Source of the DNA: Isoetes taiwanensis
Taxonomy: Eukaryota > Streptophyta > Lycopodiopsida > Isoetales > Isoetaceae
Reading direction: 5' to 3'
Length of the DNA: 64,000 bases
Assembly: GCA_021234155.1 (NCBI GenBank)
Contig: JAJEKV010000006.1
Location: 10,197,003-10,261,002 of the forward strand
Shown here: one piece after another, positions 10,686 through 22,762 of the stretch
Layout: every line of letters starts with the position of its first letter
Position numbering within the stretch: position 1 is the first letter of the stretch
Program-made: the position numbers and the translations under genes
Notes under the pieces: generated by a model
What the model was told of the DNA's origin: nothing
What the model saw: the letters and a program-made list of their open reading frames with translations, nothing else
Database searches by the model: none

Positions 10686-12215
10686 TATTGAGGTTAAGAA
10701 TGTAAGATTGCAACTGGAGATCAATTCATATGATAAAGAGAGTACATATGAACAGGTCACAACAAGACCTGATAACTGGAATCAAAGTACAATGAAATTG
10801 AAACCATAGTTGGCAGATAACGCGTTAGCCCCAATTTGCTAACGCGTTATCCGTGATTAAAAAATGTAACGAGAAATAACGTGTATGAGTTTCGCCAGAA
10901 AAAAAACAGACCCATTTTTTCCCCCCAAAAAAAATTTCCCTGTGTTCCTCGCGTCTGCTCCGGCCTGCAAATCCGGTTATCGTGTCTTCTGGAGCATCAA
11001 TCCGGTCGTTTTGGTCGAAGATCACCAGCCCAGGTAAGAACCGGTTTGCCTATTTCTGGTTTTGGGTCTCTTAGCATAAATCGATCTTGTTTCTGGTTTT
11101 GGGTTCATCCAATCCATTCCGGTTGCACAGTCATTTGATTTGATGGTCTACTCCTCCTCTTTGCTTGATTACCTGGCATTCATCTGACGGATTTCCATAT
11201 CCATCTGAGCGGCCAATGCTTGCTAATGGAGTCATGTCAGCTTTGCCACAGGGAGTCCAACATTCTTCCAGATCGATTTCTTATAACTTTGTTCCAGGGT
11301 GAGTTACCAGGTCTCAAATTCAGCTTGGTCGGATTTTCTTTTCTTCATTTGTTCTAGGGTAGAGTGCAAGCACAGAATCTGCTGCATACTTTATGGCCTT
11401 AACGCTGACTGATTCTTAGAAGCTCTGCAGTTCTGGAAGCCCGAACAAGGGCAGGCAGCAGATTAGAAAAATAATCCTCCATGGCCAAATCTACAAACAC
11501 TTTCGTCAAGGCTGATGCTTGATTCTTCACAAATGAGCAGATTAATGTTTTTAATTTGTTATAGTAATGTTTACTGTTTTAGGTACTCAATGTGGGAACA
11601 TATAATCTCAAAAACATATGTAACTTTTGGATTGTTAATGTAAGAATTAAGTTTATTTAGTTAATGCTGCTCCTTTAAGTAAACATGTTGGTAGATGTGG
11701 GCCTCCATTGCAGGAAAAGATGGATATTCAAGGACATAGACCGAATTCAAGCACAATGTCTGGTATGGGCATTATTGTCAAGTTTTAGTAGGTTAGAGTA
11801 GGTGTTTGAGAATTCTGATTGCATATTTGAATTCAAAGTGTTGAAAGTTAGTAAAAACAAGTTTCAAATTGTTAAAAATTGAATGTTTTTGTGGGGAATA
11901 GATAACTTCGTTATCACCTCCGGTGATAACTTCGTTATCGTTATTTTCCGTTAGCCGTTAGCTAACTACTAACCGCTAACTCCCAACTATGATTGAAAGC
12001 TACTTGAGATAAACAAAGATATTTGAGATGGCGGGAGCGGATCTTGAGTTGGATGGTGAAGACGTCGCCTCTCCTCCTTAAGTAGGGTCGCATGCAACGT
12101 AAACTTTCTAGTGCGAACCCGACTATTTTCGAACCATTACTAACAAACTCGAACCATGACTAACGTGATCGCGGTCGCTTTTGTCGATGCCGATGCATCT
12201 CGTATTTTTCCAACA
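10686..12215 (-). repeat. 3' LTR of copia 1, interrupted by a DNA transposon
   Basis: It matches 16360-16684 in two blocks, 10686-10804 and about 12000-12215. The 1187-bp insertion between them is listed separately. The left block has a 10-bp segment (near 10767) that the other LTR lacks. Many other differences are CG here against CTG or CAG in the right LTR. Confidence 0.88.
10805..11991. mobile_element. Non-autonomous hAT-like transposon nested in the copia 3' LTR
   Basis: The 1187-bp insertion begins CATAGTTGG and ends CCAACTATG. GTTAGC and GCTAAC follow just inside. It is flanked by ATTGAAAC (10797-10804) and ATTGAAAG (11992-11999), an 8-bp duplication with one mismatch, the size typical of hAT elements. 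The uninterrupted LTR shows a single ATTGAAAC at this point, which confirms insertion. Subterminal parts are rich in GATAAC/GTTATC and GTTAGC: a perfect 14-bp-arm hairpin at 10816-10851 and two GATAACTTCGTTATC copies at 11901-11939. No transposase was recognised. A GC-rich stretch near 10930-11040 ending in a GTAAG-like donor could be a captured leader exon. Confidence 0.78.
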
Positions 12216-12269
12216 CCCCCACTCAGAGCAGATCAACTTGGCTCTATATGATAAAGCCCCCACTCAAAA

Positions 12270-15200
12270 TCAAGTCGGATTAAGAAGACCGATCTGATGG
12301 CAGAACTTGACAAGTTTGGGAGAACCTAAAGGTTTGGTAAGCATATCTGCAGGCATGTCTTCAGATGGACAATAGTGCAGGGAGATGGTGGCATTGTTGA
12401 CATGGTCTCGAAGAAAGTGAAAACGGATATCAATATGCTTAAGACGTCGATGGTTGACTGGATGATGAGCTACTGCAATGGCTCCTTGATTGTCATTGTA
12501 AATGGGAATCTGCACAGGGATTTGAAATTGAAGATTGGTAATGAGGGAACGTAGCCAAAGAGCTTCACGAGTGGCTAATGCAAGGGATATGTATTCAGCT
12601 TCAGTAGTTGAGAGAGCAGTGCAACTTTGTTTAGAGCTGGTCCAACTGATGGCAGATCCTGCAAGACAAAAAACATAGCCAGATACAGATTTTCTATCAG
12701 TGGCATCACCAGCCCAATCTGCATCAGAGAATGCTTGAATAGAATTGCCCCCACTGGCCTTGTATAGAATGCCATATTGGAGAGTGCCAGAAAGGTAGCG
12801 AAGGGTGCGTTTCAGGGCCATACAGTGGGACTGTTTGGGTGTCTTCAGAAATTGGCTGAGTTTGCAAATGGGAAAGGCGAGGTCTGGACGCGTGGCCTGA
12901 GCAGCAAAATTGAGGGATCCAACAATGGAACGATAGTGGTCACGGAAGTAGAGGAAGTCTGGAGAACAAGGGGAATCAGAAGGCAAGAGACGGGTAGAAG
13001 GATCCAAAGGGGTACTAGTAGGATTACACTGTAGGAGATTATGGCGAAGGAGGATGTCTTGAAAGTATTTGGCCTGACTAAGAAACAGAGTCTTGTGTAT
13101 CGGGTCATGCTGTAACTGTATGCCAAGAAAGTAATGAGCAATGCCAAGATCTTTCATGGAAAATTGTTGAGACAACTGGTGTTTCAGAGTGGGAAGATCT
13201 GCATTGGGATGGGCAATGATCAGGAGGTCATCAACATAGACAGCCAGGATGATGGGAAATGGTTTAAGACAGAAATACAGGTTTGTATCTGCTGGACAAA
13301 TGTCAAAACCAATTTGTTGAAGAGCAGCTCTCAGGGTTTGGTACCAGGATCTTGAAGCTTGTCGCAATCCATATAATGCTTTGTGTAACCTACAAACAGA
13401 GTTAGTGGGGAAGGAAAATCCTTCTGGTGGGTCGATGTAGACTTCTTCCTGCAAGGCACCATGTAAAAATGCATTCTGAACATCCATTTGATGTATGTTG
13501 AAACCTTGAACTGTAGCATAGGCCAGCAAGGTCCTGATGGATGTGAGACGAGCTACAAGAGCAAAGGTCTCATCAAAATCAATGCCTTCGATCTGACTGA
13601 ATCCTTTGGCCACAAACCTAGCCTTGAATCTTTCAACTTGTCCACTGCTTGAATACTTCACTTTATAAACCCATCTGCTGCCAACTATGGGTCGATTTGG
13701 GGGTCGAGGTACCACTGTCCAGGTGCCATGTTGATCAATTGAAGCTAATTCTGCACACATGGCCTGATGCCATTCATTGTGATAAGGACTATTCATGGCA
13801 GCTTGAAAACTCTTGGGTTCTGGCACATTATCACTTGCTGTCATGACAAAGTCATCTGTCCAGGCAGGAGGTCGTCTTTGGCGAATGGGGCGACCTGTTG
13901 AAGCAGGAGGAGAAGGATTTGGAGCCATTTGAGAAGGGGGATCAATGGGAGTATGCACTGTATCAGAGATTGGTGAAGGTGGAGGCAAGACATGAGGGTC
14001 AACTCTGGGCAGATCGGGTTCATTAGGACTGCTGTCATCAAGAATTTCAATAAGGGAAGTAGGGGAGTATGTGGAGGAGGAGACATGGCAAGGTTCATGC
14101 TCATTGAATGCTGCATTGGGACTGACTATCAGTTTGTTGGAGGCAAGGTCATAAAATCTGTAGGCCTTGTGGGTGAGGCTGTAACCAATAAACATGCAAG
14201 GTATGCCTTTGGGGTCCATCTTGAGGGCAGGATGATGGTGAACAAAAGCCTTGCAACCAAAAACTCTGAGATGGCGATGAGAAACTGGTTTAGCAGTCCA
14301 TAACTCTTCAGGGATTTCATGATTCAATGCACGATGTGGTGCTCTGTTCAATAAATAAGTGGCAGTAGAAATGGCCTCTCCCCAAAATTTATGGGGAACA
14401 TGCATGGCAAGTAAAAGGGTTCTGGCCATCTCCAGAAGGGATCGATTTGCCCTTTCCACACGACCATTCTGTTCAGGACAATGGGGAGCAGAATACTCAT
14501 GACGAATTCTAGACTGAAGGCAAAGTGTTTGGAAGGAATGAGATATGAATTCACCACCACCATCTGTACGCAGGGTTAAAATAGACTTTGCAACAGCTTT
14601 TTCGGAAAAGGCCTTAAAAATAGTGAAGGAAAGGAAGGTGTCACTTTTGGCCTTTAGCAAGTACGTGAATAGCTTTCAAGAATAGTCATCAAGGATAACA
14701 AGGATATATTTGGCTCCCCCAAAAGTGGGATTTTTCACAGGTCCTATGAGATCAGCATGCACGAGTTCAAGGCATTGAGAGGCGTGAGAGGCAGAGAGTG
14801 AAAAGGTGGCTCGGGTAACTTTGCACTGTAAACAAGCATTATAGGGTGTATTAGGATTAGACAAATGACAAAGATGACCTGTTTTTATCAGATGTTGCAG
14901 ACGATTTGTGCTTAGGTGCCCAAGTCGCTGGTGCCATAAAGAGGATTCCTGGTGCTCAGAGCTCACGTGTGCAGCTTCCTCCAGTTGAAGGTGATAGAAA
15001 TTGCCAAATTGAAGATGATATAGATTACCAAAACGGACTCCAACCAAGATGCAACAATTCTTCTGGTCAAGAATGTGACATCTCTGTTGAAAGAATTGAA
15101 CCTGACACCCTGCATCAGTGATTCGACTTATGGAAAGCAAATTCTTGGTCAGTCCAGGGACGTGCAAAACATTTTTGATAAGTTTCCGTGAACCATCAGG

Positions 15201-15270
15201 AAGCAAGAAAGAGATAGTACCAATGCCAATTCCATGCTGTTGAGAGTCATCCCCCAGACGAACAATTCTT
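12270..15270 (-). pseudogene. Copia 1 integrase, reverse transcriptase and RNase H, one in-frame stop
   Basis: On the minus strand from about 15270: the end of protease, then the integrase zinc region (HQRLGHL with CLQC), catalytic VHADLIGP and RTDGGGEF, and the Glu region in EQNGRVERANRSLLEMAR. Reverse transcriptase follows with GSRWVYKVKY and YVDDLLI, then RNase H with DADWAGDATDRKS and KHIDIRFHFLRDHV, ending at the stop at 12270-12272. One TGA near 14675 falls just after DDYS, where copia elements normally have Arg. CGA to TGA would explain it. From about 14660 to the end the frame is intact for nearly 800 residues. These proteins copy the element RNA and insert the cDNA. Confidence 0.88.
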
Positions 15271-16276
15271 GGTGGAGAAGGAGCTGATATGAGATAAAGA
15301 ATGCCTTGTGTGGTGTCATGTGAGAAGTAGCTCCTGAATCTAGATACCAAGAGTTGGTATCAGATTGTCCTCGAGCATCATCACTGGAAAATAAGAATTC
15401 AGCCTCTGCATCAATTGTAAGGTTACTCCTTTCTTCTACAGGAGCTGCTTGCTTGGTTGGTTGTGCAGGAGCTGCTTGCTTGGTTGGTTGTGCAGGCATT
15501 GGCAACAGAGGTGCAGAAACAATAGCTGTACAATCTCGAGCATAGTGCCCAAAAAGCTGGCAACGAAAGCATTGAATCTTGCTTTTGTCTGATCGAGGCC
15601 TCCGAGAATTGGAAGAACTTCGTTTGGTGTTGGCAAATTGCAAAGAATCTTCCTTGTGAGTCTTCCCTTTGCGCAGTGCTTCCAGCCTAATTCTGTCAAT
15701 CGTTGCCTCAAGATGGAACTCCTCAAGCTTTCCTTCCAAGAACGTCACCAGATTGCCGTAAGATGAAGGCAGGCTATTGAGTAATACACAGACCTTTTCT
15801 TCTTCGGTGATGGAGGCTCCAGTGGCAGAAAGATCATCCAACACATCTTTCATGTTCCTGATGTGGATATCCACATCATCTCCTTCTTGCATTTCCATTT
15901 CATGCAATTTCTTGCGAAGCAAGACTCTGTTTACAGCCGTGCTTGAGGCATATCTTTTGATCAGAATAGCCCAAGCCTCCCTTGCTGTTGCAGCATCTTT
16001 AACCAGTTTTGCAGCACCATCTCCCAAGGTACCACAGATCAAGATTCGAGCTTTGAGATCCTTAGCCTCTTCTGCTATGGCATCTCCCTCCGCTTCTGGT
16101 TCTGGAACTTCTCCCCCAGGATTCTCTCCTTGATCTTGGGGTTGCACCAGGTACCATAGATTCTTATCCTGAAGAATCATTTGCATTCTCCACCTCCAAA
16201 GATGGAAATTTTTACCCTCAAATCGATCCATCATTCTCCATTCTGCCTGACCTTGAGCACTGGATGCGGGATACAT
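15270..16276 (-). pseudogene. Copia 1 gag and protease, frameshifted into pol
   Basis: It starts at the ATG at 16276 (MYPASSAQGQAEW). The capsid-like part has RFEGKNFHLWRWRMQMIL and the DVDIHIRNMKDVLDDLSATG region, as in the plant copia gag family (UBN2/Retrotran_gag). A CCHC knuckle (CFRCQLFGHYARDC) follows, then a direct repeat of AAPAQPTKQ-type residues. The protease active site is WYLDSGATSHM. A single frameshift between about 15265 and 15340 moves the sequence into the integrase frame. It could be a genuine lesion, a sequencing error or a programmed shift; no slippery signal was recognised. Confidence 0.85.
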
Positions 16277-16359
16277 AATAGAAAAAAAGAAAGGGGAATA
16301 AACTGAAGAATGAAGGAAGAAAGAACAGAGGCGATTAGCAATAGTGTGGGCCCATAACC

Positions 16360-16684
16360 TATTGAGGTTAAGAATGTAAGATTGCAACTGGAGATCAATT
16401 CATATGATAAAGAGAGTACATATGAACAGGTCACAACAACTGGAATCAAAGTACAATGAAATTGAAACTGCGAGATAAACAAAGATATTTGAGATGGCAG
16501 GAGCAGATCTTGGAGCTGGATGGTGAAGACGTCTGCCTCTCCTCCTTAAGTAGGGCTGCATGCAACGTAAACTTTCTAATTCTGGAACTGACTATTTCTG
16601 GAACCATTACTAACAAACTCTGAACCATGACTAACAGACTGTGTCGTTTTGCTGATGCTGATCTGTCTCTGTATTTTTCCAACA
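16360..16684 (-). repeat. 5' LTR of copia 1
   Basis: This 325-bp LTR starts (plus strand) TATTGAGGTTAAG and ends CCAACA. It matches the split copy at 10686-12215. The GCCTA duplication follows directly at 16685. Positions with CTG here often read CG in the other copy. Confidence 0.9.
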
Positions 16685-16689
16685 GCCTA

Positions 16690-17800
16690 CAGCCCGCTTG
16701 GATCCAGATTGCTGGATTATGATTCCGCCTTTATGATTCTGCCTTCGTTCCAGCTTATCGCCTACAGCTTGCTTGCGTCTAGGTTGCTTGCATACTGTTC
16801 CTTTTTATATAAAATCGAAGAAGACACCAGATCCCTCTAGAATGGTAAAGGACGCTTCTAGAAGAAGCTGGACGTTCCAATTCCAAAATAAAAGCTGTTT
16901 CTAAAAAACCCTACAATCTTAAATTTTTTGGTGCATCCACGTGTAGAAACTTAAATAAGACATAAATGTTCACAAACAATATTTAAGCAGGCCCCTTATC
17001 CCTCCTATTACAATTATATATTAGAGATATGCATATGCATTATGTAATGCACTCTTGTAAGGAAAAATCTATACGTATTTTATTTAGCTTCACAAATAAT
17101 TTGGAATGTCCTCTTTTGTTACAGATTATATTGTTTATGTGGCAATCCAAGTAGACTCGAGTCTTCAAGAACTAACTTATGTGGCAATGCAAGTAGATTC
17201 GAGTCTTCAAGAACTAATTTATTGCCCCCTCCATTTCAAAAGTTGTCATATTTCCATCTTGGAATTGTAACATCTCAAAATTATAACTACAAGAAATTTA
17301 TCGTGGCGGCCAAGGCTGCCGCGAACATTTCTCTTTCCTACAATATGAACATTGGGGGGATGAGCAACTAGTTGTGCGCATTTGTTGCAGGAGAAGCACT
17401 TTGATGGGTATTCAATTACCATGCATCCCAGTACATTAGGGCATACACATTTTGTATATGGATTATAAACAGCTAATTATTTAGCAACATGAAAAACCTT
17501 TTAACTTAGGGTCTAAAAGGAACACAGTGGTCTAAAAAAGAACATGGCCTAAAAAAGAGAGTGTATCAAATGTAATGTATGGAGGCCAATGGAAGGCAGT
17601 ACCATCTTCTAAACAATTCGTATTGAAATATTGTATGTAACAAAAGGGGGGGAAGAGAGAGAGAGAAATTGTCATGTTTTGTTTTTCTTTGGTTGAACGA
17701 TTTCTGGTTTCTATTTGGGATGCGCATATCTGGATAACGTTCTTCCTTGCTTGTCCTTCTTCCATGGCTTTTATCTGAGGATTGTATGCCACAATTGGAA
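16690..17800. other. Intergenic region between copia 1 and the F-box pseudogene
   Basis: AT-rich, with no supported gene. Near 17130-17220 a direct repeat contains TCGAGTCTTCAAGAACTAA twice. A hairpin repeat lies at 17287-17337. TTTGGAATGTCC near 17101 recurs near 25474 in a similar context, suggesting an old dispersed repeat. Confidence 0.4.
17287..17337 (+). repeat. Dispersed 50-bp hairpin repeat, copy 2
   Basis: It starts CTACAAGAAATTTATCG and continues GTGGCGGCCAAGGCTGCCGC, with two stem mismatches relative to the copy at 53956. The flanks are unrelated to those of the other copies, so the conserved unit is only about 48-50 bp. Confidence 0.55.
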
Positions 17801-18388
17801 CCATATTCTAAATACAACGTCTTGCATGGAGATTTGCCAAGCGGAACCTGCCTCTTCCTCTTTCTTTTTGAGTTCTATGTGGACTCTAAAACTGAGGAAT
17901 TTACAGTGTATGATCACGCCACAGATGCATGGCAACTGCTACCAAAACATCTGTTCCCCCCAAAATATTTGATGCATAAAGGGGGGTATGTTCCAGTGGC
18001 CTCTGCAGGGGGCTTAGTGTATTGCTAAACTGAAGGGAGCATGTAGCATTATCTATATGCAACCCTGTGCTGAATAAGTGGATTGATCTTCCAAAATTTC
18101 CCTTTTGCATCTACAGTAAACTCCCTGATTCAGATTGTGATTTGGAGACGACATCTGCAAAACCCTTTCCACCAGTTTCTGCCACGCTTTAAAATGCAAG
18201 AAATTATCAAATAGATATTTACCCGATCCGCTTTTCAGGCAGGAGCGGAGCATTGGATTTATTTGCTACAATCTTGCCCTCAACATTTCTTCTTGTTTCT
18301 TGCCTAATGCTTTCCGATCTTCAAGATTCCTAACGATGTTCAATCTTCATTATCATGCTTTGAATCCATTTGCTCTTCCAGAAAACTT
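17801..18388 (+). pseudogene. F-box/kelch-repeat protein fragment, frame-broken, interrupted by copia 2
   Basis: One frame reads EEFTVYDHATDAWQLLP followed by GGYVPVASAGGLVYC, and after a frame change ICNPVLNKWIDLPKFPF. These are the typical phrases of plant F-box proteins with a kelch (FBA-type) C-terminal part, which are substrate adaptors of SCF ubiquitin ligases. The N-terminal F-box was not recognised and there are at least one frameshift and one stop. The sequence before the copia element (about 18340-18388) appears to continue at 23011. Upstream, 17532-17800 has no recognisable coding. Confidence 0.55.
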
Positions 18389-18636
18389 TGTTGACCGATA
18401 TGTTGTACGTGGTGACCTGGAACGGGCACATGCATGCACAAGCGGTTACTTAAGCGCTTCCTTCAATCTCTCCTACCTTTGTGGAGAAATCTCAGTTGCT
18501 TTGTTGTTCTATTTAAACCTACTCTTATGATATGTTTGATCATCTGAGAGGCTTTCATTGTTGTATTTGAGTTCACTCATTTTCTATCAATGCATGAGTT
18601 GATTTCCTCCTTTCTGTGTTAGTCCTGAGGTTTGCA
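18389..18636 (+). repeat. 5' LTR of copia 2
   Basis: It runs TGTTGACC to TTTGCA. It is flanked on the left by AACTT and followed at once by the initiator-Met-type primer-binding site at 18637-18650. Confidence 0.92.
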
Positions 18637-18669
18637 TGGTATCAAAGCCCAGCGTGAAGGACAGAAAGG

Positions 18670-19745
18670 ATGGCTATTGATTCGACGGCCTCTTCAGTTA
18701 CCGCAGCAGAGTCTTCCCCTGCATCACCTGAAACCCTCGATCCTGCCAAAGGATTAAAGGATTATGGCATTGAGCGATTCAGAGGGACAAATTTCCACAT
18801 GTGGAAATATCAAATGAAGACGTTTTTTGAGGCTGCTGGATTATGGGCAGTGGTGAATGGTACTGAGGTAAAATCAGTAGGAGATCCAGGGAAGCTAAAG
18901 AAGTGGATGGCAAAGGATTCAAGGGCGCACTCCCAGCTTATTTGCAGCCTGCACCATACCATCCTCAATAGGCTCAAGGTCTCTCGAAGCGCGCATGAGT
19001 GTTGGGCAAAATTGCTCCGAATGCCCAGTTATACGCCACCAAATACACTGATGGAGAATCCATGTCTGACCACATTGGAAAAATGCGGAATATCATGGAT
19101 CAATTGAAAGAATCTGGCAGCATAAAACTATGTGGTAACTGCTCCGGATACATGGAACAGCATAATTGCCTTACTCTCCTGTCCAGTCTTTCACCAGCAT
19201 ATGGCAACCTTGTAGTAGTTCTCTCCAATCATCCTGGGAACCTCACCTGGGAAGACGTTAGTGCTAAAGTTCTACAAGAAGAAGCCAGGCTGAAAAGTAA
19301 TGAACCTCAGGTGGCTCTCTTCACCAACAAGCTTCGCACGGAGAAACGTCCTGTTGCTGATAGCAGTGGAGCGGATTCTCGCAAACCACGCTGCACATAT
19401 TGCAGGAGAAGAGGCCATCTTAAGGAAGAGTGCTGGAAACTTGCTGCAGATCAAGCCCGGGCAGACAAGGCAGAAAAAGCCAAGCTAGAAAAAACAGAAA
19501 TTGGACACGCAGGTTGCACTATCGTTCAACCATCTTTTATGATTGAGGGAGCGTTTATGACCATCATTGCATCCCAAGGAGATGCGAGAACCTGGTGGCT
19601 TGATTCTGCGGCATCACAGCACATGACAGGCATCAAGGGATATTTTCATCATCTTATCAACCTGCTTTCTTATCAAAGCCAGCAATGGGAATATGCTTCG
19701 AGCAAGTCAAATGGGAGACGTTACCATCATCTTGGATCAAGGTAA
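18670..19745 (+). pseudogene. Copia 2 gag and protease
   Basis: The start codon at 18670 begins MAIDSTASSVTAAESS. The gag core has IERFRGTNFHMWKYQMKTFF. A frameshift near 19015-19060 moves to the frame that carries YTDGESMSDHIGKMRNIMDQL, a CCHC knuckle (CTYCRRRGHLKEEC) and the protease site WWLDSAASQHMTG. In that site the usual Gly after Asp-Ser is Ala, as in some plant copia families. A second shift near 19690 leads into pol. Confidence 0.85.
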
Positions 19746-20638
19746 ATCTCCTGTGGTTTCCAATGTGTTATATGTACCTGGCCTCGATCAGAATCTCCTC
19801 TGCATAGCTCAGTTGGCAGATTTAGGCATGGGAGTGTATTTTTCTGCCCAAGAGGCCACTCTTACAAGCACCAAATCCAAAGAAGTTGTTGCCATAGGGA
19901 GCAGACATGGGAATCTATATAAACTGGCGTCATTCACTGCCGGTTTAGTGCTACACACAGCAGTCTTGAATCCGTGGCATGCTCGCCTTGGCCATGCAGG
20001 AACTGAAAGCATTCAATACACTGTGAGCTCCAAAGCAGTAATAGGAATTGATAACAAGCTAGATCTTCCTTCTCAATGCACGATCTGCACCATGGGCAAG
20101 CACCACAAAGCTCCATTCCCAAGCGAGAATAATCTAGCCTCATTTGCAGGCCAAAGAGTTCATTCTGACATCTCAGGACATCATCCACGCTCTCTTGGTG
20201 GCTCTCTCTATTTCCTGACCTTCATTGACGATTATTCTTGCTATACTCAGGTATTCTTTCTGAAATTCAAGCACGAAGTTCTCTCATTTTTTCAGCAGTA
20301 TGTAGCTCAGGTCCACACCCAACAAGGGGCTTCACTTCAGTGCTTAATGAGTGACAATGGAGGGGAGTACACTTCCCATCAAATGGTGCAATTTTGTGCA
20401 GCACAGGGGGTCGCGCATAGAACCACAGTTGCCGGAAATCCGCAACAGAATGGTCTTGCTGAACGCATGAACCGGACTTTGAAGGACATGGCACGGTGCT
20501 TGCTGATTGAAGCACAATTGCCCATTCAATTCTGGGCAGAGGCCATTCATACCGCCGTGTACTTGTGCAATCGGCTTGTCTCTCGGAGGTCACCACAAAA
20601 GCAAACCTCGTTTGAGCTCTGGACCTCATAGCAGCCTG
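19693..20638 (+). pseudogene. Copia 2 integrase
   Basis: The zinc region has HARLGHAG and CTICTMGKHHKAPF. Catalytic residues are in VHSDISGH, SDNGGEY and the Glu of NGLAERMNRTLKDMARC. The frame ends at a TAG at 20629-20631 after FELWTS, where the uninterrupted family sequence would continue into the GHLRVFGCLAH region seen at 20641. Confidence 0.85.
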
Positions 20639-20640
20639 AT

Positions 20641-22734
20641 TTGGGTCACCTTCGAGTCTTTGGATGCCTGGCCCATGCTCTCATCCTCAAACATCCAACA
20701 GGAGCGGCTTTCTCTTCTCGCAGCACGCCTTCCATCTTCATTGGTTACTCAGTGCTCAAGAAAGGATACAAACTTTACAACCCTCAGACAAAGAAGATTT
20801 TTTACAGTCGGGATGTGGAATTCTTCGAACACCTTAAAGGTTCTTCCTTGCTGCATCCCATCCCTGATATGACAGAATTGATCTCTTTTTTTGTGCCACC
20901 AGCCACTGATCGTGAGGATGCTCATCCCCAGCAGGAGCCTAATTGCAGTGCTGATTTGCCTTCCCATGAGCCACTGGAACCTAGTGCCATTGATACACCA
21001 GAGCCCGGGGACTCATCTGTAGCAGGAGACATCAATCTGCCTGCACCACCTATGCCGCTATGATGGTCTATGCGCAGATGGAAACCCAAACTTCGCATTT
21101 TGGAACATCACCAGGCTCTTTTCACTCGTCATGATACCTCTGATCCTGCCACTTTTCAAGAAGCTATGTATCACCCACAAGCTCAGGCTTGGCAAACTGC
21201 CATGAACCTCGAAATTGAGGCCTTGCACAGCAATGGCACCTGGACATTGGTCCCTCTTCCTCCTGGCAGGCGCATTGTCTCCTCCAAATGGCTCTACAAA
21301 ATAAAAGTCAAGGCTGATGGCACATTGGACAGATTCAAGGCACGCTTTGTTGCTCGAGGTTTCTCACAAATTGAAGGTTTGGATTTCTTGGACACCTATT
21401 CTCCTGTGGTCAAACTCGCATCCATCAGAATCTTGCTCGCCTTTGCTACAGCTGGTAACTATGAAATCCACCAAATGGACGTTCAGTCGGCATTCCTCTA
21501 TGGTGACCTCGAAGAAGAAGTGTATTTGCAACAATCAGAGGGCTATATTTCCCCTGGATCTGAGCACCTAGTGTGCAGGCTGCACAAAGCTCTCTATGGG
21601 CTTCGGCAAGCTCCCGGAGCTGGTACTTCAAGATGCACACTTTCCTCCTCTCCAAAGGATTTCGCAGTGGTGACTCCGATACAAACATTTACATTTATGT
21701 CACTGACTGCAGCTTTGTTCTTTTGGGTCTATACATTGATGACACCATCCTTGTAAGCAATTCTCTCAAGCTTCTCCATTCCGTCAAAGCCCTCTTAGCT
21801 CAGCAATTCAAGATGCATGATTTGGAAGATATCAATAGTTGCCTAGGTTTCCGGATCACCCGAGATCGTGTCAACCGCTTAATGTGGATTGATCAGGAAA
21901 AATATGCCCTTGATATCCAGGTTTGACATGCAATTATGCAATGGCTGTGTCACCCCAATGGAATCAGGCCTTCATCTCTCCACTGATCATTGCCCCACCA
22001 CTGCCGAGGATAAACAGGCCATGAGCATTCAGCCATACCGCAGCATCATTGGCTGTCTCAATCATCTTGTGGTTTCCACCCGGCCAGACCTCACATTTGC
22101 TGTCAATTTTCTGAGCAGGTTCATGCGCAATCTAGGTCTTACTCACTGGACTGCACTCAAATGGGTGCTCCGCTACCTCAAAGGCACTTCCAACTATGGT
22201 CTACTGTATGGCCTGCCCACAGAATTCCCCGTCAACACCTTCTATGGCTACTCTGATGCTGATTACGCAGGTGATGATGATGACACTAAGTCCACTAGTG
22301 GCTATGTACTTTTTCTAAACGGTGGTGCCATCTCCTGGAGCTCTCGCAAGCAGCCTGTAATAGCCCAATCCACCACAGAGGTTGAGTACATTTCAGCATG
22401 TGAAGCTTCCAAGGAAGCCGAATGGCTTATCAAAGTCACCCAGGATCTCCCGCTTCAGCAAGCTCCACCAATTACCATCTTCTGTGACAACATGAGCGCC
22501 ATTGCCTTGAGCAAAGACTCCAAATTTCATCACAAAAGCAAGCATATCAAAGTCAGGTTCCACTTTCTCCGTGGAAAGGTTCACGAGGGCAACATCATTC
22601 TCCCTCATTGTGCTTCAGCTGCCATGGTAGCAGATATATTCACCAAGCCTTTACCTCGTGACAAATTTCAGCTCCATCGAGAATCTCCATGTGGTTCCTT
22701 GTGCATCCACTCAAGCAGGAGAACAAGAATGTGA
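20641..22734 (+). pseudogene. Copia 2 reverse transcriptase and RNase H, several frame breaks
   Basis: The region starts GHLRVFGCLAHALI. The RT core continues in another frame after a stop near 21061 (TWTLVPLPPGRRIVSSKWLYKIKV, then IHQMDVQSAFLYGDLEEEVYL). A shift near 21600 leads to the active-site box YIDD in place of the usual YVDD. A further shift near 21900 leads to RNase H (YSDADYAGDDDDTKSTSGYV, KHIKVRFHFLRGKVHEG), ending at 22734. The enzyme is not producible as read. Confidence 0.85.
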
Positions 22735-22762
22735 GCAGGATCCCCACTCCACCAAGCAGGAG

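Larger units (their letters stand above)
10686..16684 (-). mobile_element. Ty1/copia LTR retrotransposon 1, nearly full length, with a nested insertion
   Basis: The element reads right to left: 5' LTR at 16360-16684, gag, protease, integrase, reverse transcriptase and RNase H, then 3' LTR at 10686-12215. A 5-bp target duplication GCCTA flanks it at 10681-10685 and 16685-16689. Read on the coding strand, the LTRs start TGTTGG and end CTCAATA, so the usual CA end is absent. A purine-rich tract (GAGTGGGGG on the minus strand) precedes the 3' LTR. GGTTATGGGCCC directly after the 5' LTR sits where the primer-binding site belongs; the tRNA is not identified. The integrase-before-RT order is diagnostic for copia. 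Without the nested transposon it is about 4.8 kb. Confidence 0.93.

Noticed and set aside
15354-16133. Plus-strand frames over copia 1 gag
   Set aside because: Complement of gag; no independent evidence.
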